DNA from: an uncultured Cellvibrionales bacterium
GTDB lineage: Bacteria > Pseudomonadota > Gammaproteobacteria > Pseudomonadales > Cellvibrionaceae
NCBI GenBank assembly: GCA_913020115.1
Contig: CAJWBQ010000033.1
Location: forward strand, 1-46,186
DNA: 46,186 nucleotides
Direction of reading: 5' to 3'
Each line of letters opens with the position of its first letter. Position 1 is the first letter of the stretch. Positions 7,329-16,952 of this stretch are shown here, in pieces. The notes below the pieces were generated by a model. The model saw nothing but the letters and a program-made list of their open reading frames with translations, ran no database searches and was not told the origin of the DNA. The translations under genes were made by a program, and so were the position numbers.

Positions 7329-8849
7329 TCACTGAACCTGAATGGTGCCTTCTTCAATCTTCGCCCGCCAAATTTTTGGTCCTGTTTCGTGCACAGACTC
7401 ACCGTTCACATCAACTGCCACCGTTACGGGCATGTCTTTAACGGTAAATTCGTAGATCGCTTCCATACCAAGATCTTCAAAGCCAACGACTTTTGCACTG
7501 GTAATTGCCTTAGAGACTAAATAAGCCGCGCCGCCTACGGCCATCAGATAAACAGCTTTATTATCTTTAATGGCTTCAATTGCGGTTGGACCACGTTCAG
7601 CTTTACCAACCATGCCAATCAAGCCGGTTTTCTCAAGCATTGTACGAGTGAATTTGTCCATGCGCGTTGCAGTTGTGGGACCGGCTGGCCCCACCGCTTC
7701 TTCGCGGACAGGGTCTACTGGGCCAACGTAATAGATAAACCGCCCAGTCATATCAACCGGCAGTTCTTCGCCTTTCGAAATCATGTCAATCATGCGCTTG
7801 TGGGCAGCATCTCGACCAGTGAGTAATTTACCCGAGAGCAATACGGTTTCACCCGGCTCCCATTCCAACAAGTCTTCCTTGCTTACTGAGTCCAAGTCGA
7901 CACGGCGAACGCTGTCACCTACTTCCCAAGAAATTTCAGGCCAGTCGTCTACATTTGGAGGGGTTTGTAAACTGGGCCCTGAGCCATCAAGCAAAAAGTG
8001 CGTATGGCGAGTAGCGGCACAGTTTGGGATAAGGGCCACAGGCTTATTTGCCGCATGGGTTGGACAGTCTTTAACCTTAACGTCCAACACGGTTGTGAGC
8101 CCACCTAGGCCCTGTGCGCCAATACCTAAGGCGTTTACCTTTTCATACAACTCCAAGCGCAGCTCTTCAGAGCGACCATTCGCGCCCCTGGCTTGCAGGT
8201 CTTGAATATCAATGGGGTCAAGTAGAGACTCTTTTGCCATCAACATGGCTTTTTCAGCTGTGCCGCCAATGCCTATTCCCAGCATACCGGGAGGACACCA
8301 GCCAGCGCCCATTGTAGGTAGCATTTTCAATACCCACTCAGCCACTGAATCGCTTGGGTTGAGCATCGCAAATTTCGACTTTGCCTCTGAACCACCGCCT
8401 TTGGCCGCAACGTGAACGTCAACAGTATTGCCAGGAACAATTTTGTAGTTGATAACCGCAGGGGTGTTATCGCCGGTGTTTTTACGGGCACCGTCTGGGT
8501 CTGCCAACACTGATGCTCGCAATACGTTATCGGGATTCAGATATGCTCGACGAACGCCTTCATTCACCATGTCATCAACGCTCATGGTACCTTCCCACTG
8601 CACGTTCATACCCACTTCGAGAAACACCGTCACAATACCTGTGTCTTGGCAGATTGGGCGACGACCCTGTGCGCACATACGCGAGTTGATCAGAATTTGT
8701 GCCATTGCGTCTTTAGCCGCTTTGGACTCTTCGCGATGGTAGGCAGCTTCTACAGCGTCAATGAAATCTTTGGGGTGGTAGTAGGAAATAAATTGCAGTG
8801 CATCGGCGACACTATCGATTAAATCATCCTGGCGGATTACGGTGGTCAT
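7329..8849 (-). CDS. fumA: Class I fumarate hydratase (4Fe-4S)
   Basis: This TCA-cycle enzyme interconverts fumarate and malate. It has the single-chain class I layout: an N-terminal alpha domain with RPICQDTG, WCPPGMLGIGIGG and PNCAATRH, whose three cysteines are the expected [4Fe-4S] ligands, and a C-terminal beta domain with GPVDPVREEAVGPAGPTTATRMD and GMVGKAERGP. Length 506 is usual. Because it is oxygen-labile, organisms often keep a class II FumC as well; none is in this window. The ATG start is preceded by AAGAGA. It may lead a short operon with sbcB. E. coli has more than one class I paralogue, so the letter A is nominal. Confidence 0.94.
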   Translation of the reverse strand: MTTVIRQDDLIDSVADALQFISYYHPKDFIDAVEAAYHREESKAAKDAMAQILINSRMCAQGRRPICQDTGIVTVFLEVGMNVQWEGTMSVDDMVNEGVRRAYLNPDNVLRASVLADPDGARKNTGDNTPAVINYKIVPGNTVDVHVAAKGGGSEAKSKFAMLNPSDSVAEWVLKMLPTMGAGWCPPGMLGIGIGGTAEKAMLMAKESLLDPIDIQDLQARGANGRSEELRLELYEKVNALGIGAQGLGGLTTVLDVKVKDCPTHAANKPVALIPNCAATRHTHFLLDGSGPSLQTPPNVDDWPEISWEVGDSVRRVDLDSVSKEDLLEWEPGETVLLSGKLLTGRDAAHKRMIDMISKGEELPVDMTGRFIYYVGPVDPVREEAVGPAGPTTATRMDKFTRTMLEKTGLIGMVGKAERGPTAIEAIKDNKAVYLMAVGGAAYLVSKAITSAKVVGFEDLGMEAIYEFTVKDMPVTVAVDVNGESVHETGPKIWRAKIEEGTIQVQ

Positions 8850-8960
8850 GCGCGTATCTCTTTTCGTGAAGTGAGCGGTATAGAGGAATTTTACACTATT
8901 GCGACCGGTAGAGTGAACCGCTGAAAGCGAAACAAGGCAAACCCGCCCCGCTTAATTCAT

Positions 8961-9755
8961 TTACTGCGCGGCGCCACCAAGCTGTTGTTTTATCTGAGAA
9001 AGCTCTCGATTAACGCTAAGTCTATGCTTGTCTATTGCATCGATTGCCTCTTCGTTGTCTTTCACTCGGCCGTTCAAATCCAAATTCAGTTTGGCGAGCT
9101 GCTGTTTCAAGCGGTTCACGTCATCGGTAGATTGCTGCAACAATTTGCGCTGAGAGTCTAAACCGGCCAACGCACTGTCAAATTTGGATATCCCGGCCAC
9201 ACTTTGTTGAGACAAGGCATCAAACTCTACCTGTAATTTTGACAACTGACTTTGCGCCGCAGTAGCAGTCGCTTTCGTCGATTTCGCCGTTTTACTGACA
9301 GCCCCTAGGCTTTTCTCTAAAGAGGCTAATTTGGTTTTACTAGCACTAATATTTTTACGGTTGGTGTCATATGACACTCCCCACAACTTCCGTATTTCAG
9401 CGTCGGCCCACTTTAATTTAGCTTGCAGGGCGGTTACAGACTGAGTTGATTCGTCATCAGACAGCTCGAATTTTTGCTCCAATGCCACTAGACGACTGTC
9501 TGCCGTCGTCAGGGCTTCTTGTGCTTGCTGCAGCTGCCACGCCAAGAAACCGCTACCGCCTAGGGCGGCCACCGCCACCAATAGGGCTAAGCCGCCGAGG
9601 CGGCTTGGGGCTGTTTTTTGAACTGGAGAAGGAGCGGAGGCCTTAGATTTCGTTGCTCGAGTATTGCTAGCCGCAGGCCGGGCCCGTCGAGCAGCACTTT
9701 CAGGCTCATGAGTTTCTGGGGCCGCGCCGCCTAGAGTAGGTTCTTTTCTTTCCAT
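8961..9755 (-). CDS. Uncharacterised single-pass membrane protein with long coiled coil
   Basis: This 264-residue protein has a charged, Ala/Pro-rich cytoplasmic N-terminus (1-52), one membrane helix (about 54-73: GGLALLVAVAALGGSGFLAW) and a periplasmic coiled coil to the end. Heptad-like stretches are broken by an Ala/Thr/Lys segment around 150-170. A conserved-looking block, KWADAEIRKLWGVSYDTN, starts the coiled region. The topology resembles HemX-like proteins, but no recognised catalytic domain is present. The ATG lacks a good ribosome site. It is transcribed towards the fumarase gene (111-base gap). I cannot name the family. Confidence 0.7.
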   Translation of the reverse strand: MERKEPTLGGAAPETHEPESAARRARPAASNTRATKSKASAPSPVQKTAPSRLGGLALLVAVAALGGSGFLAWQLQQAQEALTTADSRLVALEQKFELSDDESTQSVTALQAKLKWADAEIRKLWGVSYDTNRKNISASKTKLASLEKSLGAVSKTAKSTKATATAAQSQLSKLQVEFDALSQQSVAGISKFDSALAGLDSQRKLLQQSTDDVNRLKQQLAKLNLDLNGRVKDNEEAIDAIDKHRLSVNRELSQIKQQLGGAAQ

Positions 9756-9814
9756 GGAGGTTTCTAATATATTTGTGATTGAGATGAGCGTCTTTATAAC
9801 AGGATTTATCTTCA

Positions 9815-9856
9815 GACAAAAGAAAGCCGGCCACTTCTATCGAAGTGCCGGCCTCC
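9815..9856 (-). terminator. Rho-independent terminator after the PuuD-like gene
   Basis: On the minus strand the sequence forms the stem GCCGGCACTTC / GAAGTGGCCGGC with a short GATA-type loop and one bulge (9826-9852), followed by TTTCTTTTG. It lies 42 bases beyond the stop of the 213-residue membrane protein gene, as expected for its terminator. Confidence 0.8.
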
Positions 9857-9897
9857 CGGTATTACTGTGTTGCTCGGACTGAGCTTAAGTGTTCAGC

Positions 9898-10539
9898 TTA
9901 AAGGACAGCCAACACACCCATTACAATCGCGGTTAATACGATACTGCTCACAATCACTCCACGAACGGTAGTCATTGGACCTTGCTTACCCACAATCGCA
10001 TTCACTTCCAGAACGGCTACTATCGCCAGGGCAATCCACAGAGCGGTGCCGCCACCAGTGCCTGCGGCTAGGTTAGCGTCAGCATAACCGCCGCTATGAG
10101 CGCCGGCCAACATGCCGTAAGCCATTGGGCCAGAGAACAAAACGTTAGTGCGTGAGGCTAATAATGCTTTAGCACCCGCTGCTGGGCCGTCACCCTCAAC
10201 CATACCCAGGGCGATTTTCTGATTTGGCCAGATAATCAACCACACGTTCAAGAACATGAGAGTACCCATAGTGGCACCCACAACAATGTAATCATTCATT
10301 ACGTGTTGCTTTGAAACACCCATCAGCAAGACAACACCGGTGAGGAAAGTAAACATTGCACCCCAGCGGAACCACCACAAAGCTTCTGGAGCTAGCTTGG
10401 CTTTTGCATCACTCAGGCCTTCAGGACTTGCCTGCTTAAAGTAACCGCCTTGAATGAAGTTGAAGTAATACAGTAGACCTATCCAGGTCATACCAAACAG
10501 AAGGTGCCCCCAACGGGCGAGAAAATTTACAAATTCCAT
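9898..10539 (-). CDS. PuuD/Urate_ox_N-type integral membrane protein without cytochrome c domain
   Basis: This 213-residue polytopic inner-membrane protein has about five to six hydrophobic helices. The start MEFVNFLARWGHLLFGMTW, then IGLLYYFNFIQG, ALWWFRWGAMFTFLTG and WLIIWPNQK match what I know of the membrane domain of urate hydroxylase PuuD (DUF989/Urate_ox_N). PuuD itself has a C-terminal cytochrome c domain, which is absent here, and no purine catabolism genes are nearby. Urate oxidation is therefore not a safe inference; a haem-associated redox or transport role is possible, since His residues occur in the first helix. The ATG has AAGGA upstream. It is separated from groEL by the groEL terminator and followed by its own terminator. 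Confidence 0.75.
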   Translation of the reverse strand: MEFVNFLARWGHLLFGMTWIGLLYYFNFIQGGYFKQASPEGLSDAKAKLAPEALWWFRWGAMFTFLTGVVLLMGVSKQHVMNDYIVVGATMGTLMFLNVWLIIWPNQKIALGMVEGDGPAAGAKALLASRTNVLFSGPMAYGMLAGAHSGGYADANLAAGTGGGTALWIALAIVAVLEVNAIVGKQGPMTTVRGVIVSSIVLTAIVMGVLAVL

Positions 10540-10680
10540 AGCAGAATCCTTATCAGACTTAATGGCGAAAATACGATTATTGTTATTCCTGGCCAGGACC
10601 GCTTAACGAGCTACCCGGAATAGCTGGCGCCATTCTAGCGCCTGAACCCAAAAATAAGAAGCCGCGGGTAAAAATGAAGT

Positions 10681-10712
10681 AAAAAAAAGCCCCGCAATGC
10701 GGGGCTTTTTTA
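10681..10712 (-). terminator. Rho-independent terminator of groES-groEL
   Basis: The stem AGCCCCGC / GCGGGGCT with loop AAT (10689-10706) is flanked by A-runs on the left and T-runs on the right. On the minus strand it ends in a run of T, placing it about 25 bases after the groEL stop. The symmetric flanks would also let it act on the other strand. Confidence 0.9.
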
Positions 10713-10735
10713 TTGAGCTAGTGAGCTGGGGGCAA

Positions 10736-12394
<1,659 letters not shown>

Positions 12395-12448
12395 CTATAT
12401 TCCTCAATCTTTTTGGGTCAATCGTATGCATTTAGTTTTGAACGGCAA

Positions 12449-12742
12449 TTAAGCTTCCAAAATGCCGTAGAGTTCGCTCTCGTTCAAAATCAATAGTTCT
12501 TCGCCATCGATTTCAACGGTGTTGCTGCCGGAGTACTTACCAAACATCACAATGTCACCCACTTTTACGTCGAGTGCCTGTACATCACCATTTTGCAGCA
12601 CACGGCCAGTACCCACAGCGAGAACTTCGCCCTGAGCTGGTTTTTCCTGAGCTGAACCAGGCAGAACGATACCACCGGCTGACTTTGCTTCTTCTTCCTT
12701 GCGGCGAACCACAACACGATCGTGTAAGGGGCGGATTTTCAT
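12449..12742 (-). CDS. groS: Co-chaperonin GroES (Hsp10)
   Basis: This 97-residue subunit is the lid of the GroEL chamber. The sequence [14 protein letters not shown], the mobile loop [20 protein letters not shown] and the closing [14 protein letters not shown] are diagnostic. The start at 12742 has GGAGA nine bases upstream; an ATG 15 bases further out (12757) would add METKS, which is unlike the family. First gene of the heat-shock operon, preceded by a sigma-32-type promoter. Confidence 0.97.
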   Translation of the reverse strand: MKIRPLHDRVVVRRKEEEAKSAGGIVLPGSAQEKPAQGEVLAVGTGRVLQNGDVQALDVKVGDIVMFGKYSGSNTVEIDGEELLILNESELYGILEA

Positions 12743-12856
12743 TGATTTTGTCTCCAAAACTATTATTTCAAATGAACAATTTACCGGGACAACCGGCGTT
12801 AATTTACGAGCTGATGTCGTTAGCGGTCAGCCCGCAGATACAATCAGGTGGAAAGG

Positions 12857-12885
12857 ATATGGGGGGCGCCGAAGAGGAATTCAAC
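12857..12885 (-). promoter_or_regulatory. Sigma-32 (RpoH) heat-shock promoter of groES-groEL
   Basis: On the minus strand GTTGAA (complement of 12880-12885) is followed, after 15 bases, by CCCCATAT (complement of 12857-12864). This closely matches the RpoH consensus CTTGAA-N13-17-CCCCATNT. It lies about 115 bases upstream of groES and just after the fxsA stop, giving a 5' UTR of about 100 bases. No CIRCE element is seen, which fits RpoH control. Confidence 0.85.
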
Positions 12886-12920
12886 AGTGAATATTTAAAA
12901 AACGCCAAAAGTCATCACAA

Positions 12921-13370
12921 TCAGGGGTCGTGTCGCTCAAAATCCCCATCAATAGTATGGGATTGAGGTTTTGCCTCAGAATAAGCCGATTGAGCGTGAG
13001 CTCGAGATTGCGCCTGCATCACCGTGAAATGCTTGGCCATTCTGGCCACAATCACCTGCCGCAAGCCTGGTAATAGGCACACAAAACCAATGCCATCGGT
13101 GACAAAGCCCGGGGTCAGTAACAAAGCCCCGCCAACCGCTAGCAATAAACCCTCCACCATCTCCAGAACCGGAATTTGACCGCTATTCATTCTCTGCTGC
13201 GCCCGCCACAAGGTACTTAAGCCCTGCTGCCTCAGTAGATTGATGCCAATGAGTGCGGTCAGTAGGACCAACCCAATGGTGTAAAAAGCACCAATACGGT
13301 TGCCTACTTGAATGAGCACCCACATTTCTAGGATGGGAATAACAATGAACAGCAATAATAGATGGCGCAC
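12921..13370 (-). CDS. fxsA: FxsA family membrane protein
   Basis: This 149-residue inner-membrane protein starts at GTG. It has a hydrophobic N-terminus with the family motif IPILEMWVLIQVG, a second membrane pair (FYTIGLVLLTALIGINLLRQQG), then GGALLLTPGFVTDGIGF and a polar C-terminal tail. In E. coli, FxsA was found as a suppressor of F-plasmid exclusion of phage T7; its normal role is unclear. Its position immediately upstream of groES, in the same direction, is conserved in several gammaproteobacteria. The groE promoter lies just beyond its stop, so groE has its own start as well as possible read-through. Confidence 0.9.
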   Translation of the reverse strand: MRHLLLLFIVIPILEMWVLIQVGNRIGAFYTIGLVLLTALIGINLLRQQGLSTLWRAQQRMNSGQIPVLEMVEGLLLAVGGALLLTPGFVTDGIGFVCLLPGLRQVIVARMAKHFTVMQAQSRAHAQSAYSEAKPQSHTIDGDFERHDP

Positions 13371-13481
13371 AGACGAGCCTCGCTTGGGAGTTGATATTAA
13401 CTATATGGTGCTAAGACGGTTCAAAAGCAAGGGCCGCAGCCTCGATAGTGTATTAACACTTAGATTGTTAGCTAAATATGA

Positions 13482-14525
13482 CTACCAACTGTAGCCCACC
13501 CCAAACTTAACAGCCGAATCTTCGCTGCGATTGTCACCTTGAGGGGCATTATCATAGTCATATTCAAGTTTAATTTCGGAATACAGGCTTCCCCACAGAG
13601 GCATACTAATGCCAGTATCAGATTCGAACCGCCAGTCTTCACTACCTTCAAAAGACTGAAAAAGAGAGTTTTTGTGGAAAAGCTGAGCTTCGAAGGGCAA
13701 TGTGTAGCGATAATCGAGCCCAAATTGCCAAGCAATCCGTTCGTTTTTATCCTCAAAGCTCTCGTCAGGCACGAGCGGTGCTTCGAAGCTCTCGCTCACG
13801 TAAGTTAAGCCGCCAGTAAAAGACAAAGCCGAGATATCAAACTCCCACAACTGAAAACCAAAACCACTGCCAAAAGCTTGGCGAATATCAATATTCTTGG
13901 AATCATCCACACTAAACTCAAGATCACTGTATAAGAACCAACGCGTTTGATAAAACCAGTCTAAACCGTATTCCAGCTTGTATTTCTCTTTGGCCGATTC
14001 ATTATTTTGTGACTTATTCTCGTATTCCACATCCACTTTGTGCCGAAGATCGCCACGGCGCATCTCGAGCTCAGAATCGAGATCCCAGTCGTTTTCCACT
14101 TTATTGCCGCGAGAGTAACTGCCGGATAGACCCAACTTCCCCCTATGAGTCATTCCAACCAATTGGTAATCTTCATAGGGCATGGCCAACTCAACTGTTA
14201 GCAAGGGCAGACTTCCCGAGATTCCCTTACGACAGCTGTAACGAATATTGCGATTTTCCATTCCAATCAGGGCGCAAGGCTGATTAATGCCATTGAGTTT
14301 CATAAGAGTCACGGTGTGCAAATTTTCGATGCGTGCTTTATCAACGGTAATTGTGCCAAAAGAATCTGATTGCCAAGTCAGTTTTTCAGCCTCCAGCTTG
14401 ATCAACTCACCCGCCACCCGATCGCCGTTTTTAAGCAGCAGCTCGCCCGCACCACTCTGGGCGCTACTCATTAAACCGAGAGAGACCAATGTCAAAAGTA
14501 TGATTTGTTTAAACTGTGTCTTCAC
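13482..14525 (-). CDS. DUF481 family outer-membrane beta-barrel protein
   Basis: The 347-residue precursor starts at GTG with a signal peptide (about 1-26, ending SSAQSGAG). A small N-terminal domain at about 27-100 (LLLKNGDRVAGELIKLE...) looks like an SH3-like/GRP-type module. It is followed by a DUF481/YdiY-type barrel with many alternating aromatic beta strands (for example GKLGLSGSYSRGN, YGLDWFYQTRWFLYSDLEF) and a C-terminal aromatic residue (GVGYSW), the usual outer-membrane assembly signal. Pore or substrate is unknown. It is a single gene divergent from atl and separated from fxsA by 111 bases in which I see nothing specific. Confidence 0.85.
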   Translation of the reverse strand: MKTQFKQIILLTLVSLGLMSSAQSGAGELLLKNGDRVAGELIKLEAEKLTWQSDSFGTITVDKARIENLHTVTLMKLNGINQPCALIGMENRNIRYSCRKGISGSLPLLTVELAMPYEDYQLVGMTHRGKLGLSGSYSRGNKVENDWDLDSELEMRRGDLRHKVDVEYENKSQNNESAKEKYKLEYGLDWFYQTRWFLYSDLEFSVDDSKNIDIRQAFGSGFGFQLWEFDISALSFTGGLTYVSESFEAPLVPDESFEDKNERIAWQFGLDYRYTLPFEAQLFHKNSLFQSFEGSEDWRFESDTGISMPLWGSLYSEIKLEYDYDNAPQGDNRSEDSAVKFGVGYSW

Positions 14526-14593
14526 AATAGAGATCCGCTGCTTCAGAATGTTGAGGATTTTAGCGTATTACCGCTTAATAATGCAGGACAATT

Positions 14594-14944
14594 ATGCCCA
14601 ACTCCCCAGAAAGCGATGACAGTCAGGCCGCAAAAAATAAGGCGGCCATTTACCAAGTGATTCGCAGCATTCCCTCTGGAAAAGTCTGTACCTATGGGCA
14701 GGTAGCTGAAATGGCAGGGCTTGCCAGAGCGGCACGTTTAGTGGGCCACACGCTTCGCAAGCTGCCAAAAGGCACTCAATTACCGTGGCACAGAGTAATA
14801 AACTCACAGGGGAAACTTTCCCTACCGGAAGATTCCCCAAGTTATCGCGAACAACGCAAACGCCTGCAAGAAGAAGACGTGAGCTTTGTGGGCAATAAGA
14901 TAAAGCTTAAGCAATTTGCTTGGCAGCCTCATCATCGGCAGTAA
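14594..14944 (+). CDS. atl: Alkyltransferase-like protein (Atl) for DNA damage recognition
   Basis: This 116-residue protein has the DNA-binding domain of O6-methylguanine methyltransferases, but the active-site motif PCHRV is PWHRV here (residues 64-68), so the acceptor cysteine is replaced by Trp. That is the hallmark of Atl proteins, which bind O6-alkylguanine, flip the base and hand the lesion to nucleotide-excision repair instead of repairing it. The helix-turn-helix region GKVCTYGQVAEMAGL and the arginine-finger segment AARLVGHTL are intact. It has no partner genes nearby, and its last 38 bases overlap the convergent ampG. Confidence 0.9.
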   Translation: MPNSPESDDSQAAKNKAAIYQVIRSIPSGKVCTYGQVAEMAGLARAARLVGHTLRKLPKGTQLPWHRVINSQGKLSLPEDSPSYREQRKRLQEEDVSFVGNKIKLKQFAWQPHHRQ

Positions 14945-16274
14945 CTTGGTCGTGGTGATGCTTGATTTTAATAGCTAGGTAAATTGCTGGAAGGCCCATC
15001 AATGCGGCATAGATAAAAAATACGGGGTAATCAACGGCATCAACAATAACTCCGGAAAACCCACTGAAGAATTTGCCCGGCAAGGTCATTAGCGAACTGA
15101 ACAATGCATACTGCGTGGCGGTGTAAGTGCGATTGGTCAAGCCTGATAAGTAGGCAATAAACGCCGCATTGGCAAAACCGCCGCTGAGATTATCGGCACT
15201 GATAACCAAGGCTAAACCATAGGACTCAGGTCCGGTTACGGCCAACCAAGAAAATAATAAATTAGTGAGCGCCACCATAATGGCCCCAGCGATCATTGGC
15301 CTGAAAACACCGTATCGAACAACCAAAATACCGCCCATAAATGAACCGGCAATCGTCATAAAAAAACCAAATACTTTGCCAATATTAGCAATCTCGATCT
15401 TGGAAAAACCCAAGTCTAAATAAAACGGGTTGGCCATGATGCCCATGGTGATATCGCTCATGCGATATAAGCTAATGAGCAGCAGAATGATCCAGGCGAA
15501 ACGGCCGTTACGTTTGAAAAAATCGATGAAGGGGCAGGCCACCGCGACTGAAAACCAACGTTTTAAACGCTGCCACATATTGGTCGGGTTGTTAGCTTGC
15601 CAGCGACCCAGCATCTCTTCCTCTAAGATACCGATTTCGCCCTCGGGCAAGGGCTCGGGTTCGCGGATGCAGAACACCGTCACAACCCCCACCAACATCA
15701 ATCCCGCCATGCATAGGTAAGCGGTACTCCAACTAGACAGCTCTGCTAGATATAAAGCCCCAGCACCGGCTACTAACAGCGCGAGGCGATAACCCAGAAT
15801 GTAGTTGGCTGACATGGCGCCCTGATATTCAATTTCCACGGCTTCAATACGATAAGCATCAATCGCTATATCTTGAGTGGCCGAAGAGAAAGCCACCAGC
15901 ACCGCCAGTGCTGCGAAACTGTATATGTGGGCTTTTGGGTCGATGAGGGCCATTAAGGCAAGCCCCAGCCCTATCCCCAATTGCCCAAGCAACATCCAAG
16001 CCCGTCGCTTCCCAAAACTTCGAGTGAGCCCCGGAAGGGATAGGCGATCCACTATCGGCGCCCAAAATACTTTGATTGAATAGGTGATGCCGATCCAGCC
16101 AAAAAAACCGATGGCGCTGCGGCTAATATCAAGCTCACGCAACCAAGCACTCATTGTTGAAAACACCAACAATAGAGGTAAACCGGCCGCAAAACCCAGA
16201 AACAACATCGTCACAACTCGAGGGCGGGTATAGACAAAAAACGCGTCGGACCAGCTAGCGGCGGGTTTATCCAC
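14907..16274 (-). CDS. ampG: AmpG-type muropeptide permease (MFS)
   Basis: This 455-residue inner-membrane transporter has about 12 predicted helices. It matches AmpG, which imports GlcNAc-1,6-anhydroMurNAc peptides for cell-wall recycling. Recognisable blocks are FLGFAAGLPLLLVFSTMSAWL, KVFWAPIVDRLSLPGLTRSFGKRR, FSSATQDIAIDAYRIE and the late LSGLTNRTYTATQYALFSS. The start is GTG with AAGGAA upstream. The product would feed AmpD and NagZ; ampD and ampE lie 2-3 kb away in the same window. There is no long C-terminal extension like that of P. aeruginosa AmpG. It ends overlapping atl. Confidence 0.9.
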   Translation of the reverse strand: MDKPAASWSDAFFVYTRPRVVTMLFLGFAAGLPLLLVFSTMSAWLRELDISRSAIGFFGWIGITYSIKVFWAPIVDRLSLPGLTRSFGKRRAWMLLGQLGIGLGLALMALIDPKAHIYSFAALAVLVAFSSATQDIAIDAYRIEAVEIEYQGAMSANYILGYRLALLVAGAGALYLAELSSWSTAYLCMAGLMLVGVVTVFCIREPEPLPEGEIGILEEEMLGRWQANNPTNMWQRLKRWFSVAVACPFIDFFKRNGRFAWIILLLISLYRMSDITMGIMANPFYLDLGFSKIEIANIGKVFGFFMTIAGSFMGGILVVRYGVFRPMIAGAIMVALTNLLFSWLAVTGPESYGLALVISADNLSGGFANAAFIAYLSGLTNRTYTATQYALFSSLMTLPGKFFSGFSGVIVDAVDYPVFFIYAALMGLPAIYLAIKIKHHHDQVTADDEAAKQIA

Positions 16275-16362
16275 AAAATTTCCTTGTTGGGTGTTGAATA
16301 AGTGAGTTTTCGTTAGTCCGAAGCCGGTATATAAATCATGATTGTTTACGCTCGCTTACACA

Positions 16363-16845
16363 CTAATCGCGGAAATTATTAAATTGTAAGGGCATACCAA
16401 GATCAGCTTCGCGCATTAGGGCCATCGCCGCTTGCAAGTCATCTCGCTTTTTACCGGTCACTCGCACTTGGTCACCCTGTATTTGCGACTGCACTTTCAT
16501 TTTGCTGTCTTTGAGTGCCTTCACCAGCTTTCGACAAATTTCACTTTCAAGGCCCGTGCGAACGGTCACTTCCATTTTTACACCTTTGCCCAAAGGCTTA
16601 GCTTCGCCAATGTCTAAGCAGGCGATGTCTACCTTATTTTTCAACAGTGCACTTTGCAAAATGTCCAACATTTGCTCAGCTTGAAAATCTACTTCAGCAA
16701 ACAGGGTCACCAGAAATTCGTTCCTCTCAAACCTGGCATCCACACCTTTAAAATCAAAACGGTTACCAATCAGGCGGTTTGCTTGGTCAACGGCGTTGGT
16801 TAAAACGTGCTTATCCACTTCAGATACCACATCGAAGGTAGGCAT
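16363..16845 (-). CDS. yajQ: YajQ family nucleotide/cyclic di-GMP-binding protein
   Basis: This 160-residue cytoplasmic protein has two ferredoxin-like halves. The start MPTFDVVSEVDKHVLTNAVDQANR, the middle RFDFKGVDARFERNEF and the end MREADLGMPLQFNNFRD are characteristic. YajQ homologues bind nucleotides and, in Xanthomonas and Pseudomonas, cyclic di-GMP, acting with transcription factors. AGGAG lies ten bases before ATG. It is transcribed alone, upstream of ampG on the same strand (88-base gap). The window also encodes a predicted diguanylate cyclase (899-2179), but no direct link can be shown. Confidence 0.95.
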   Translation of the reverse strand: MPTFDVVSEVDKHVLTNAVDQANRLIGNRFDFKGVDARFERNEFLVTLFAEVDFQAEQMLDILQSALLKNKVDIACLDIGEAKPLGKGVKMEVTVRTGLESEICRKLVKALKDSKMKVQSQIQGDQVRVTGKKRDDLQAAMALMREADLGMPLQFNNFRD

Positions 16846-16952
16846 TTTTATTGCTCCTGAATTTTGTAGGCTGCATCATATCAAAGCATCTTACTCACGC
16901 CGATGGTATTCTCAACTAATATCAGTTCCGCCAATAGCCAACAGGAAGCAAA

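Noticed and set aside
7783..8742. Plus-strand reading frames of up to 140 residues opposite the fumarase gene
   Set aside because: They lie inside a clear fumarase in the other direction; codon bias of the real gene explains them.
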